Assembly: GCF_020859565.1 (NCBI RefSeq)
Contig: NZ_JAJHUO010000004.1
Coordinates: 29,842-93,841 of the forward strand
Source of the DNA: Saccharothrix luteola
GTDB lineage: Bacteria; Actinomycetota; Actinomycetes; Mycobacteriales; Pseudonocardiaceae
Length of the DNA: 64,000 nucleotides
Direction: 5' to 3'
The notes beneath the pieces were generated by a model. That model was not told the DNA's origin. It searched no databases and saw only the letters and a program-made list of their open reading frames with translations. Shown here piece after piece: positions 47,153-58,383 of this stretch. The position numbers were made by a program, and so were the translations under genes. Every line of letters begins with the position of its first letter. Within the stretch, counting starts at the first letter, position 1.

Positions 47153-48361
47153 ATGGCGCTCAACCTCCGCACCCTCACCGCGGACGACCTCCCGGAGTTC
47201 CAGCGGGTCGTCAACTCGGCGTTCCTGTCCGACAGCGTCGAGGACCAGCTCGAACGGTGGCGTGGCCTGTTCGAGCCGGACCGGCACCACGCCGTGTTCG
47301 ACGGCGACGAGCTCATCGGCGGCGGCGGTATCCAGAGCCGTGAGATCACGTTGCCCGGAGCACGCCCGACACCGGTCGCGGCGGTCACGTCGGTCGGCGT
47401 GAAACCGGGCCATCGCCGTCGCGGCGTGCTCACCCGCGTGATGCGCGCCCAGCTGCACGGCATGCACGAGGAGGGCACCGAGGCGATCGCCGCGCTGTGG
47501 GCCTCGGAGGCGGCGATCTACCCCAGGTTCGGCTACGGGCTCGCGGCCGAGTTCACCCGGCTCGAAGTGCCGCACGGCGCGAAGTTCCGCCCCGGCGTGG
47601 CGACCGGCGGCGAACGGGTGCGCGAGGTGTCGCGCGACGAGGCCATGCCGGTCATGAAGGCCGTGTACGAAGACCTGCGGCCGTCCCGGACGGGGTGGCT
47701 GAGCCGCACGGACGCCGCGTGGGACCACCACCTCGCCGACACCGAGCGCGACCGCGACGGGCTGAGCGCGTACCGCTACGTGCTGCACCCGCAGGGTTAC
47801 GCGGTCTACCGGATCAAGGCGGACTGGCAGGTGCGCGGCCCGCGCAACGAGCTGCACGTGCGCGAGATCGCCGCACGCACCGACGAGGCGTACGCGGCGC
47901 TCTACCGCTACCTGCTGGACGTCGACATGGTCGGCGAGCTGAAGTTCTTCACCGCCTCCGACGACCCGGGCGTCCACCTGCTGGAGGACTCACGGCTGGC
48001 GCTGCGCGGCCGGTCCGACTCGCTGTGGGTGCGGATCGTGGACGTCGACCGCGCGCTGCCCCTGCGCCGCTACCTCTCCGACGTGGACGTGGTGCTGGAG
48101 CTGTCGGACGAGTTCTGCCCGTGGAACGCGGGCCGGTGGCGGTTCACCGTCAAGGACGGCGAGGCGACCGTGCAACGGGTGGACGACGACCCGGACGTCG
48201 TGCTGGACGTGCAGGCGTTGGGGGCCGCGTACCTAGGTGGGACGAGGTTGGCGACGTTGGCGCGCGCACAGCGGGTGAGTGAGGTCACCGCGGGTGCGCT
48301 GAACGCCCTGTCACATGCGCTGTTGGGCGATCGGGAGCCCCACTGCCCGGAGGTGTTCTGA
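47153..48361 (+). CDS. Eis-family GNAT N-acetyltransferase
   Basis: A 402-residue acetyltransferase of the Eis (enhanced intracellular survival) type: two GNAT-like domains and a C-terminal sterol-carrier-like domain. The acetyl-CoA motif is VTSVGVKPGHRRRGVLTRVM (about residues 80-98), and the partner segment is EGTEAIAALWASEAAIYPRFGYG. The C-terminal domain ends with LGDREPHCPEVF, whose terminal carboxylate is catalytic in Eis enzymes. Substrates of relatives include aminoglycosides and amine groups of peptides. The start ATG 47153 matches MALNLRTLTADDLPEFQRVV. Confidence 0.9.
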   Translation: MALNLRTLTADDLPEFQRVVNSAFLSDSVEDQLERWRGLFEPDRHHAVFDGDELIGGGGIQSREITLPGARPTPVAAVTSVGVKPGHRRRGVLTRVMRAQLHGMHEEGTEAIAALWASEAAIYPRFGYGLAAEFTRLEVPHGAKFRPGVATGGERVREVSRDEAMPVMKAVYEDLRPSRTGWLSRTDAAWDHHLADTERDRDGLSAYRYVLHPQGYAVYRIKADWQVRGPRNELHVREIAARTDEAYAALYRYLLDVDMVGELKFFTASDDPGVHLLEDSRLALRGRSDSLWVRIVDVDRALPLRRYLSDVDVVLELSDEFCPWNAGRWRFTVKDGEATVQRVDDDPDVVLDVQALGAAYLGGTRLATLARAQRVSEVTAGALNALSHALLGDREPHCPEVF

Positions 48362-48423
48362 CCGTTTCGGGAACCTCGACCCGGCGTGGGGCGTTTTCCG
48401 GACAACAAGCACCGGGAGGGTCG

Positions 48424-49167
48424 ATGACCACCACGATCGTGTTGCTCGTGCTGCTGGTCCTGGTCGGCGCGGTCTGGTACGCCGCCCGTTCCGCCGCCGA
48501 GAAGCGCCGCCGGGAGCTGGAGGACGCGCAGGCCGAGGCGCGCCGTTGGGTGGAACGGCTGGGCGGCCAGGTGATGAACCTGACGGGCACGGACGTGGCC
48601 TCGCAGCAGGCGATGGCCGACGCGTCCGAGCGGTTCACCGCGGCCGGGTCGCAGATGGAGCAGGCGCGCACGGTGGAGCAGTGCCGCCTGGTCACGCAGA
48701 CCGCGATGGAAGGCCTGTACTACGTGCGGGCCGCGCGCGTCGCGATGGACCTCGACCCCGGTCCCGAGCTGCCGGACCTCACCGGCCAGAGCCGGGCGGG
48801 CAAGGTGTCGGAGGAGCGTGACGTCACGGTGAAGGGTCACCGCTACGTCGCCTCGCCGCGGCCGGGTTCGCACACGCCGCACTACTACCCCGGCGGTGTG
48901 GTGGCGGGTCGTCCGGTGCCGGAGGGCTGGTACTCCGAGCCGTGGTGGAAGCCCGCGCTGGTGGCGGGCGCGTGGGGCTTCGCGTCGATGATGCTGTTCA
49001 GCGCGATGTTCACGGGCATGGTCGGCGTGCCGGCGGCCGTGGCGTCCGAGGACCCCGGCGGCGCCGAGGACGGCGGCGACGGTGGTGACGGCGGCGACGC
49101 CGGTGGCGACTACGGCGGTGACTTCGGCGGCGGCGATTTCGGCGGCGGGGACTTCGGCGGGTTCTGA
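48424..49167 (+). CDS. Membrane protein with Gly-Asp-Phe repeat tail, function unknown
   Basis: I do not recognise a family with certainty (it resembles some DUF1542-annotated actinobacterial proteins). The 247 residues start with a membrane helix (TTTIVLLVLLVLVGAVWYAA). A charged helical segment follows (AEKRRRELEDAQAEARRWVE), then a conserved central domain with YYVRAARVAMDLDPGPELPD. A second hydrophobic segment lies near 185-205 (WGFASMMLFSAMFTGMVGV). The acidic C-terminus is a low-complexity run of about 35 residues with GGDFGGGDFGGGDFGGF. Phe-Gly repeats with Asp suggest a disordered or sticky tail. It is preceded by a good ribosome site (GGAGGG). Confidence 0.75.
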   Translation: MTTTIVLLVLLVLVGAVWYAARSAAEKRRRELEDAQAEARRWVERLGGQVMNLTGTDVASQQAMADASERFTAAGSQMEQARTVEQCRLVTQTAMEGLYYVRAARVAMDLDPGPELPDLTGQSRAGKVSEERDVTVKGHRYVASPRPGSHTPHYYPGGVVAGRPVPEGWYSEPWWKPALVAGAWGFASMMLFSAMFTGMVGVPAAVASEDPGGAEDGGDGGDGGDAGGDYGGDFGGGDFGGGDFGGF

Positions 49168-49171
49168 CGCG

Positions 49172-49975
49172 TCAGGCGGGCTGGCAGGTCGGGCACCAGT
49201 AGAGGTTCCGGCCGGCCAGCGAGGCGGCGGCGACGGGCGTGCCGCAGACCAGGCACGGTTGGCCGGTGCGGCGGTAGACGTAGACCTCGCCGCCGTGCCG
49301 GTCCTGGCGCGGCGCCCGGCCGGTGACCTCGGGCAGGTGCTCGGGCCGCACGGTGTCGATGCGCCCGACCTTCACGCCGGCGCGCATCAGCACGGTCAGG
49401 TCGAGCCACAGGTCGTCCCACAACGCCCGGTCGACCTGGTTGCCGGGCACGAGCGGGTGGACGCCGTGCCGGAACAGCACCTCGGCCCGGTAGACGTTGC
49501 CGACGCCCGCGAGCACGGTCTGGTCCATCAGCAGCACGGCGATGGACTGGCGCGACCGGGCGATGCGCGCGTGGGCCAGGTCCGGTTTCGCGTCACGGCG
49601 CAGCGGGTCCGGGCCGAGGCGGGCGCGCAGCGCGGCCACCTCGACGTCGGTGAGGACCTCGCACCGGTTCGGGCCGCGCAGGTCCGTCCAGTGGGTGGGG
49701 CCGGACAGCCGCATCCGCACCTGGCCGACCGGCTGGGTCACCGGGTGCGGCGACTCGGTGAACGTGCCGTAGAGGCCGAGGTGGACGTGCACGGTCGCGT
49801 CCGGTCCGTAGACGTGGAACAGGTGCTTGCCGTGCGCCTCGGCGCGCCGGAACAGCCGACCGTCCACAGAGGACGCGGAGAACTTGCCCTGCGGGCTCGA
49901 CACCCGGACCGTCGAGCCCGCGTACCGGCGTTGGTGCAGCTTCGCCAGGCGGTGGAGCGTGTGACCTTCGGGCAT
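49172..49975 (-). CDS. nei2: Fpg/Nei-family DNA glycosylase
   Basis: A 267-residue bifunctional base-excision repair glycosylase of the Fpg/Nei family. MPEGHTLHRLAKLHQRRYAG is the characteristic N-terminus with Pro1 as nucleophile after Met removal. The helix-two-turn-helix is SIAVLLMDQTVLAGVGNVYR, and the zinc finger is PCLVCGTPVAAASLAGRNLYW ending WCPTC. Pattern and length fit the Nei2 type of actinobacteria. Its ATG overlaps the rpiB stop by one base, so both are translated from one message. Confidence 0.93.
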   Translation of the reverse strand: MPEGHTLHRLAKLHQRRYAGSTVRVSSPQGKFSASSVDGRLFRRAEAHGKHLFHVYGPDATVHVHLGLYGTFTESPHPVTQPVGQVRMRLSGPTHWTDLRGPNRCEVLTDVEVAALRARLGPDPLRRDAKPDLAHARIARSRQSIAVLLMDQTVLAGVGNVYRAEVLFRHGVHPLVPGNQVDRALWDDLWLDLTVLMRAGVKVGRIDTVRPEHLPEVTGRAPRQDRHGGEVYVYRRTGQPCLVCGTPVAAASLAGRNLYWCPTCQPA

Positions 49976-50442
49976 CAGGGCAGGGCCGGCGCCTCGCCGG
50001 TGCGCTCGTACTCGCTGAGGATGTCGATGCGCCGCGCGTGCCGCTCCTGCCCGGAGAACGGGGTGGCCAGGAACGCCTCGACGATCGCGAACGCCTCCTC
50101 GGTGGTGTGCATCCGGCCGCCGACGCCGATGAGCTGGGCGTCGTTGTGCTCGCGGGCGAGCTTCGCCGTCTCCACGCTGTAGGCGAGGGCGGCGCGGGCG
50201 CCGGGCACCTTGTTCGCGGCGATCTGCTCGCCGTTGCCGGAGCCGCCGATGACGATGCCCAGGCTGCCCTCGTCCGCGACGACGCGGCGGGCCGCCTCGA
50301 TGCAGAACGGCGGGTAGTCGTCCTCCGCGTCGTAGACGGCCGGTCCGACGTCGACCACCTCGTGGCCCGCGTCGGTCAGGTGCTTGACGAGGTGGGTCTT
50401 CAGCTCGAAGCCCGCGTGGTCCGATCCCAGGTAAACGCGCAC
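49975..50442 (-). CDS. rpiB: Ribose-5-phosphate isomerase B
   Basis: A 155-residue RpiB enzyme of the pentose phosphate pathway. VRVYLGSDHAGFELKTHLVK is the conserved first strand with the SDHAG motif, YPPFCIEAARRVV carries the conserved cysteine region, and GIVIGGSGNGEQIAANKVPG is the phosphate-binding anion hole of the actinobacterial type. ARAALAYSVETAKLAREHND is the next block. The GTG at 50442 is the natural start. It forms a coupled pair with nei2. Confidence 0.96.
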   Translation of the reverse strand: MRVYLGSDHAGFELKTHLVKHLTDAGHEVVDVGPAVYDAEDDYPPFCIEAARRVVADEGSLGIVIGGSGNGEQIAANKVPGARAALAYSVETAKLAREHNDAQLIGVGGRMHTTEEAFAIVEAFLATPFSGQERHARRIDILSEYERTGEAPALP

Positions 50443-50469
50443 GTCAGCAAGTCTGCCATCCTTGGCCGC

Positions 50470-51177
50470 GTGTTCGGACAAGAGGGTTCCCGGCTGCGGT
50501 TGGAGTGGGGTCCGGAGGGGGTCGCCGCGCTCGGGGAGCAGTGCGCGGTGCTCGTGATCGTGGACGTGCTGTCGTTCTCCACGGCGGTGGACGTCGTCGT
50601 GGCACGTGGTGGGGCCGTGCGGCCGGTGCACTGGTCGAAGCGTGCGTCGGCCGCTCGTCCGGCGGACCCGTCGTGGACGTTGCGGCCGTCGTCGCTGGTG
50701 TCGGTGCCGGCGGGGGCGGAGTTGGAGCTGGCTTCGGCGAACGGCGCGACGTTGTGCGCGTTGGCCGAGGCGACGGGGGCGATCGTGCTGGTGGGGTGCC
50801 TGCGGAACGCGCGTGCGGTCGCGACGGCGGCGCGGGCGTTGGCGGCGGGTGGGCCGATCGGCGTCGTTCCGGGCGGTGAGCGGTGGGGCGTGAACATCGC
50901 GGACGACGCGGACGCCGGACCGTTGCGGCCGGCGGTGGAGGACCTGCTCGGGGCGGGCGCGGTCATGTCGTCCCTGTTGGGCTACGGCTCGGCGTCGGTG
51001 GAGGCGGCTCTGGCGGCGGAGACCTACGCGTGGGCGTCGGTGGAGGACGTCGTGGCCGGGTGCGTGTCGGGGCGTGAGCTGATCGCCGCCGGTCACGCCG
51101 GTGACGTCGCCTTGGCCTCCGAGGTGAACGTGAGCACCGCCGTCCCCCGCCTGACCAACGGCCTCCTCCGCGCCTGA
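50470..51177 (+). CDS. ComB-like 2-phosphosulfolactate phosphatase family protein
   Basis: A 235-residue protein of the ComB family. VLVIVDVLSFSTAVDVVVAR (about residue 32) is the Asp-rich metal motif, LASANGATLCALAEATGAIV and VPGGERWGVNIADDADAG are further family blocks. In archaea ComB makes sulfolactate in coenzyme M synthesis; in actinobacteria, which lack coenzyme M, the substrate is unclear. GTG 50470 is the likely start. It is divergent from rpiB with only 27 bp between the starts, so both promoters lie in overlapping sequence. Confidence 0.88.
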   Translation: MFGQEGSRLRLEWGPEGVAALGEQCAVLVIVDVLSFSTAVDVVVARGGAVRPVHWSKRASAARPADPSWTLRPSSLVSVPAGAELELASANGATLCALAEATGAIVLVGCLRNARAVATAARALAAGGPIGVVPGGERWGVNIADDADAGPLRPAVEDLLGAGAVMSSLLGYGSASVEAALAAETYAWASVEDVVAGCVSGRELIAAGHAGDVALASEVNVSTAVPRLTNGLLRA

Positions 51178-51182
51178 CCCCC

Positions 51183-51336
51183 GCGCGTGTCGAACGCTCA
51201 GGTCCCGCGTGTCGAACCTTCAGGTCCCATGAGTTCAACACTCACGACGAGGACCGCCGACGCCTGGAGAACCTGAGCGTTGAATTCGGGGGTCCTGAGT
51301 GTTCGACACGCGGGGCCCGAGTGTTCGACACGCGGG
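51183..51336. repeat. Cluster of GTGTCGAAC-type repeats between convergent genes
   Basis: The unit CGCGTGTCGAAC followed by N-C-T-C/T-CAGGTCCC occurs twice from 51183 and in degenerate form near 51228-51243. Inverted copies (GAGTGTTCGACACGCGGG) lie at about 51296-51336, with a weaker inverted copy near 51272. The cluster can fold on itself and probably ends transcription from both sides. Confidence 0.75.
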
Positions 51337-51337
51337 G

Positions 51338-52693
51338 TTAGAGTTGGATGGACTTCAGTTCGGTGAATTCGGAGAGGCCGTGGGGGCCGAATTCGCGGCC
51401 GTTGCCCGACTGGCGGTAGCCGCCGAACGGGGCGCTGGTGTTGAACGCGGCGCCGTTGATGTCGACCTGGCCGGTGCGCAGGCGCTTGGCGACGGAGAGC
51501 GCGCGGGAGTGGTCCGCGGAGAAGACGGCGCCGCCCAGGCCGTAGATGGTGGAGTTCGCGATGCGCACGGCGTCGTCCTCGTCCGCGTAGGGCATCACGG
51601 ACAGCACAGGGCCGAAGATTTCCTCTTGAGCGATCACCATGTCCGGCCGCACGTCGCCGAACACGGTCGGCGTGACGAAGAAGCCCCGGTCGAGAGGTCG
51701 GGAAGGGCCGCCCAGCGCGAGCTTCGCCCCTTCCGAGATGCCGCGCTCGATGTAGCCGACGACGCGGTCGCGCTGCGCGGCCGACACCGCCGGACCCATG
51801 CGGGTGGACGGGAGAGCGGGATCGGCCGGCTCGTACTTGGACGCGGCGGCGACCGCGATCTCCAACGCCTCGTCGTGCCGGGACGCGGGCACCAGCAAGC
51901 GGGTCCACGCGCTGCACGCCTGGCCGTTGTTCATGTACGCGTTGCCCACGCCGATCTTCACCGCACGGGTCAGGTCGGCGTCGTCCAACACGACGTTCGC
52001 CGACTTGCCGCCCAGCTCCAACGCCACCCGCTTCACCGTCTCGGCGGCCAGCGCGGACACCCGCCGACCGGCCCGCGTCGAACCGGTGAAGGACACCATG
52101 TCCACCATCGGGTGACTGACCAACGCCTCGCCGACCACCGGCCCCGTGCCGTGGACCAGCGAGAACACGCCCTGGGGCACACCCACGTCGTAGAGCACCG
52201 AAGCGAGCAGGTCGGCCGTGAGAGGCGCCAGCTCGCTCGGCTTGAGCACGACCACGTTCCCCGCCGCCAACGCCGGCACGACCTTGGCCACCATCTGCTG
52301 CAACGGGAAGTTCCACGGCGTGATGGCCGCGACCACGCCGACCGGCTCCCGCAGGACGAGCGAGTTCCCGATCTCCGAAGCGGCGAAGTACCCCGCGTCC
52401 ACCGCGTCGGCCACGCCACGCGCGATGCCGACCGGGTTCGGCACCTGCACCCGCGACGCGAACGTGGCCGGCGTGCCCATCTCCGCCGTCATGGTCGCGG
52501 CGAACTCCGAGGCCCGCGCCTCCAGCGCGTCCGCCACCGCCCGCACGAGGGCCGACCGGGACTCCGGCGACGTCGCCGACCACGCCGGGAACGCGGCGAC
52601 CGCCCTGGTCACGGCGGCGTCCACGTCACCGGGCGTGCCGGCGCGGACCGTGCCGACGACCTCTTCGGTGGCCGGGTTGACGACCTCGATCAC
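51338..52693 (-). CDS. NAD(P)-dependent aldehyde dehydrogenase
   Basis: A 451-residue aldehyde dehydrogenase. Catalytic Glu and the cofactor loop are in LELGGKSANVVLDDADLT, and the catalytic cysteine is in NNGQACSAWTRLLVPASRHD. ITPWNFPLQQMVAKVVPALA and GNVVVLKPSELAPLTADLL bind the cofactor, and EEIFGPVLSVMPYADEDDAV is the C-terminal family block. The start is GTG 52693, eight bases after GGGGAG; a longer start at 52726 lacks a ribosome site. It acts on an unknown aldehyde in the cytosol. The gene is flanked by the GTGTCGAAC repeat cluster on its 3' side. Confidence 0.95.
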   Translation of the reverse strand: MIEVVNPATEEVVGTVRAGTPGDVDAAVTRAVAAFPAWSATSPESRSALVRAVADALEARASEFAATMTAEMGTPATFASRVQVPNPVGIARGVADAVDAGYFAASEIGNSLVLREPVGVVAAITPWNFPLQQMVAKVVPALAAGNVVVLKPSELAPLTADLLASVLYDVGVPQGVFSLVHGTGPVVGEALVSHPMVDMVSFTGSTRAGRRVSALAAETVKRVALELGGKSANVVLDDADLTRAVKIGVGNAYMNNGQACSAWTRLLVPASRHDEALEIAVAAASKYEPADPALPSTRMGPAVSAAQRDRVVGYIERGISEGAKLALGGPSRPLDRGFFVTPTVFGDVRPDMVIAQEEIFGPVLSVMPYADEDDAVRIANSTIYGLGGAVFSADHSRALSVAKRLRTGQVDINGAAFNTSAPFGGYRQSGNGREFGPHGLSEFTELKSIQL

Positions 52694-52761
52694 TGCGGAC
52701 TCCCCGAGAACGGTGTGACACTCCACGACGAACCTGGCCTCAGAGTGTCACACCGGACGCG

Positions 52762-53385
52762 TCAGGAGAAGTCCAGACCCCCGGTCCGGGTGCGCTTGAG
52801 CTCGAAGAAGTACGGGAAGCCCGCCAACGCCCGCGCGCCGTCGAACACCTTCACCGCGTCCTCGCCACGCGGGATCTTGGTGAGCACGGGCCCGAAGAAC
52901 GCCACGCCGTCGATGTGGATCGTCGGCGTGCCGACGTCCATGCCCACCGGGTCCATGCCGCGGTGGTGGCTGGCCCGCAGCTCCTCGTCGTGCACGTCGG
53001 TGTGCGCGGCCTCGGCCAGCTCCGCGGGCAGGTCCACGTCCTCCAGCGCCAGCTTGATGGCCTGGTCGTAGTCACGCGTCTTGCCCAGGCCCTCGTTGTG
53101 GATGCGGGTGCCGAGCGCGGTGTAGAGGTCGCGCAGCACGCCGTCGCCCTTGAGCTTGGCCGCGGCGATGGCGACGCGCACCGGGCCCCAGCCGCGGTCC
53201 ATCATGTCGCGGTAGTCGGCGGGCAGGTCCCGGTCCTCGTTGAGCACGGACAGGCTCATCACGCGGAAGTTCAGGTCGAGGTCGCGCTGCTTCTCCACCT
53301 CGAGGATCCACCGGGACGAGATCCACGCGAACGGGCAGATCGGGTCGAAGTAGAAGTCGACCTTCGTGCGTCCCTCTGTCGACAT
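52762..53385 (-). CDS. DsbA-family mycothiol-dependent nitroreductase (Rv2466c-like)
   Basis: A 207-residue DsbA-fold protein of the Rv2466c group, mycothiol-dependent reductases. [20 protein letters not shown] carries the active-site CPFAW; the family keeps only one cysteine here in most members. [20 protein letters not shown] and [20 protein letters not shown] (the cis-Pro loop) follow. In M. tuberculosis the relative activates nitro drugs and acts in redox stress. ATG 53385 is followed by [12 protein letters not shown] and has GGAGGG upstream; a longer in-frame start is not supported. Confidence 0.9.
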   Translation of the reverse strand: MSTEGRTKVDFYFDPICPFAWISSRWILEVEKQRDLDLNFRVMSLSVLNEDRDLPADYRDMMDRGWGPVRVAIAAAKLKGDGVLRDLYTALGTRIHNEGLGKTRDYDQAIKLALEDVDLPAELAEAAHTDVHDEELRASHHRGMDPVGMDVGTPTIHIDGVAFFGPVLTKIPRGEDAVKVFDGARALAGFPYFFELKRTRTGGLDFS

Positions 53386-53603
53386 GCGGTGTTCCCTCCG
53401 TGGCTGTTCGTGAGCGGGCGCCGGGTTCAGCGCTTCCATCGTGCTCAACCAGCCGACCACACGCAGTCTTCCCTCGGACGCCAGTCCACTTCCGGGGGTC
53501 CCACGTGATTGGATGCGACTGTCGTGTTCACCGACTCGACATCCATTCCCGTTCCGACGACGCCGGCGCCGAGGTCCCGTGGCGGCGGCAGACGAGGTGA
53601 CCA

Positions 53604-56165
<2,562 letters not shown>

Positions 56166-56237
56166 GGTTCGACGTGTGACGTGCGCGGTGCCGCCGCGTG
56201 CGTGGTGAACGGGCTGCGAGGTGGACGGGGCAGCGCT

Positions 56238-57116
56238 TCAGGCGCTGCTCCGTTTCGCGTCCGGCGCGGAGCGGTGGTCGCGGTCGTAGGCGTCGGCCCA
56301 GCGGGCGAACACGTCACGTGACTGCGCCGGGCCCAGGACCACGCGTTCCAGTTGGGCCATCTTGGCCTCGTAGGCGCTGATCGCGGTCGGGTCGTCGTGG
56401 AAGACCGTCGCCGTCTCGGTCTCCGCGTAGGCCAGCGGCTTGACCGGCGACGAGAACGTCAGCAAGGTCCCGGAGTGGCGCAGGTAGGTGTGCGACGGCG
56501 CGCTCATCGGGATGATCCGCGGGCTGAACCGCGGCCAGCCGCACATCAGCGTCAGGCGCAGCATCTGGTCGCGCATGACCTTCGCGTCGCCGACGACGAT
56601 CCGCAGCGCCGCCTCGTGGAGGTAGATCACCGTCTCCGGTCCGCCCGGCCTGCGCAACGCGTCCTGCCGCGTCATGCGCGCCTCCGTCAGGTCCCGGTCC
56701 CTGGTCAACGCGTACGCGTAGTCCTCGGTCTGCGCCAGGCTCGGCACGACCAGCGGCTCGTAGGTCGTCACCGTGCTGGCCACGTGCTCGTGCACGGACA
56801 GCGCCGTGAGCGTGTCCGGCCACGGGTCGTGCCGGCGCAGGAAGTTGCCCGCGTCGACCTCGCTGGCGATCGCCAGGACCCGGTCGCGGGTCGCCTTGTC
56901 CGCGCCGCACCGGCCCAGCAGCGTCCCGATTTCCCACGGGCTCGTGCCGCGGGTGCCGGTTTCGAGTTTCGACAGCTTGCCCAACGACCAGCCGAGCGCG
57001 TCGGCGACGAATGCCGACGACATCCGGGCCCGGTGCCGGACGCGGCGCAATTCCTCACCCAATTCCCGACTGCGGGCCGTGCTCAGCCGCGCGACGGTCT
57101 TTTCCTCGGACTCCAT
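56238..57116 (-). CDS. XRE-family regulator with DUF5753 domain
   Basis: A 292-residue regulator with an N-terminal helix-turn-helix (about residues 15-70: LGEELRRVRHRARMSSAFVA, then LGWSLGKLSKLETGTRGTSP) and a C-terminal DUF5753 domain (about 110-285: VTTYEPLVVPSLAQTEDYAY is its start). Such proteins are very numerous in filamentous actinomycetes, where relatives such as WhiJ control development. The start MESEEKTVARLS at 57116 has AAGGGGG upstream; the longer frame is not supported. No DUF397 gene is next to it, unlike the divergent regulator at 57330. Confidence 0.9.
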   Translation of the reverse strand: MESEEKTVARLSTARSRELGEELRRVRHRARMSSAFVADALGWSLGKLSKLETGTRGTSPWEIGTLLGRCGADKATRDRVLAIASEVDAGNFLRRHDPWPDTLTALSVHEHVASTVTTYEPLVVPSLAQTEDYAYALTRDRDLTEARMTRQDALRRPGGPETVIYLHEAALRIVVGDAKVMRDQMLRLTLMCGWPRFSPRIIPMSAPSHTYLRHSGTLLTFSSPVKPLAYAETETATVFHDDPTAISAYEAKMAQLERVVLGPAQSRDVFARWADAYDRDHRSAPDAKRSSA

Positions 57117-57144
57117 GAAACCCCCTTGGCGCACTGTGCAAAGG

Positions 57145-57304
57145 GCGCGGCGAGTGGTGTGCGCTGCGAAGTCCCGTCGCGCGCTGCACCACTCGCCGCG
57201 CATGTCCGACCAGTGTGCGGGCTGGTCGGAAGCTCTGGTGCACAACACCTTGTCCGGCCCGCAACAGCTGGTCAATCCCCTTTTCGAGCGAGAGACTTGA
57301 CCAG
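57145..57304. promoter_or_regulatory. Inverted-repeat operator array between two divergent XRE genes
   Basis: Three perfect inverted repeats fill the 213-bp gap: a 15-bp repeat (57145-57159 with 57187-57201, core GCGGCGAGTGGTG), TCCGACCAG-N8-CTGGTCGGA (57205-57230), and CTGGTCAA-N21-TTGACCAG (57268-57304). The last two share GACCAG/CTGGTC half-sites. Such density suggests specific binding by one or both XRE proteins. Confidence 0.6.
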
Positions 57305-57329
57305 TGGTCCCGCTTTAGGATGCATTTCC

Positions 57330-58169
57330 ATGAACCGCAACACCTCGAAATCCATCGCTTTGGGCGCGCGTTTGCGCAACGTTCGCGTGGCCAACAAGCT
57401 CAGCCAACGCGCACTCGCGAAGAAGATTGGTGTCGTACATTCGTTGCTTTCGCGCAACGAAAGCGGCCAGCGCGTCCCGACACGAGCGGAGGTCATCCGC
57501 ATCCTCGAACCGCTCGACATCACCGAACGGGATCGCGAAGAAATCCTGGCGATGACCGAAGATCCCGCCGGATCACCCCTCGCCGTGATCGACCTGCCCG
57601 AACGACGAGCGCAGCTCGCCGCCCTGGTGGAGGTCGAGCAGATGGCCCACGAGGTGGTGAGCTGGTCGCCGCTGCTCATCCCCGGGCTGCTCCAGGTCAG
57701 CTCCTACACCCGCTCGATCATGGAGTCGGCCGGAATCCCCGAGGGTGAGGTCGCCACCCGCGTCGCGGTGCGGATGGGGCGGCGTGACGTCCTCACCCGC
57801 CGCAACCCGGTCCGCTTCACGGCTCTGATCGGCGAGGCGGTGCTGAAGCAGACGATCGGTGGCCGCGAGGTCATGGCCGAGCAGTTCGACCACCTGCTGA
57901 TGATGAGCGCACACGAGAACGTCGACCTCAGGGTCGTGCCCTCCACCACTGGTTGGCACCCCGGTCTGAACGGCGCTTTCCACCTGCTCAAGTGCAACGG
58001 GACCTCGTTCGTGCACCTGGAGAACTCGATCAGCTCGGTGTTCGTGCAGGAGTCGGAGGCGGTAGCCGGCTTCGAGGCGTCCGTGCCAAGGTTGCTGGAC
58101 GTCGCGATGAGCCCGGAACGGTCCTTCGAGCTGATCGCGAAGGAGGTCCGGACGACGGGAGTCTCATGA
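57330..58169 (+). CDS. XRE-family regulator with DUF5753 domain, paired with DUF397
   Basis: The 279-residue regulator has a helix-turn-helix at about residues 10-65 (ALGARLRNVRVANKLSQRAL, then VVHSLLSRNESGQRVPTRAE) and a DUF5753 domain from about 100 (SWSPLLIPGLLQVSSYTRSI) to the end. ATG 57330 is the start; a second ATG in another frame lies nine bases before. Its stop overlaps the start of the DUF397 gene as ATGA, so the two are co-translated. In relatives, XRE-DUF5753 and DUF397 proteins bind each other and control development or antibiotic genes. Confidence 0.93.
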   Translation: MNRNTSKSIALGARLRNVRVANKLSQRALAKKIGVVHSLLSRNESGQRVPTRAEVIRILEPLDITERDREEILAMTEDPAGSPLAVIDLPERRAQLAALVEVEQMAHEVVSWSPLLIPGLLQVSSYTRSIMESAGIPEGEVATRVAVRMGRRDVLTRRNPVRFTALIGEAVLKQTIGGREVMAEQFDHLLMMSAHENVDLRVVPSTTGWHPGLNGAFHLLKCNGTSFVHLENSISSVFVQESEAVAGFEASVPRLLDVAMSPERSFELIAKEVRTTGVS

Positions 58170-58330
58170 CCCTGCGGTGGAGGAAGTCCAGCAAGAGCGT
58201 CGAGAGCGGCTCCTGCGTCGAGGTGGCGAACCACCTGGGCGCGGTGCGGGACAGCAAGAACCCCTCGGCCGTGCTGGGTGTCAGCCCGGCACGGCTGAGG
58301 GCGTTCGTGGACGCGCTCAAGTCCCGGTGA
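58166..58330 (+). CDS. DUF397 partner protein (54 aa)
   Basis: A 54-residue DUF397 protein. LRWRKSSKSVESGSCVEVAN is the signature, followed by GAVRDSKNPSAVLGVSPARL and a last helix AFVDALKSR. DUF397 proteins such as BldB-type relatives are small partners of XRE-DUF5753 regulators and may work like antidotes or co-regulators. The start overlaps the regulator's stop. A strong terminator follows at once. Confidence 0.95.
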   Translation: MTLRWRKSSKSVESGSCVEVANHLGAVRDSKNPSAVLGVSPARLRAFVDALKSR

Positions 58331-58332
58331 AC

Positions 58333-58367
58333 GCGAAGGCCCCGGCGGAGTCCGCCGGGGCCTTCGC
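58333..58367. terminator. Bidirectional terminator after DUF397
   Basis: GCGAAGGCCCCGGCGGA and its complement TCCGCCGGGGCCTTCGC lie next to each other (58333-58349, 58351-58367), a nearly perfect palindrome, between the convergent DUF397 and DUF5130 genes. Confidence 0.88.
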
Positions 58368-58383
58368 TTCGTCGTGCGGGTCG

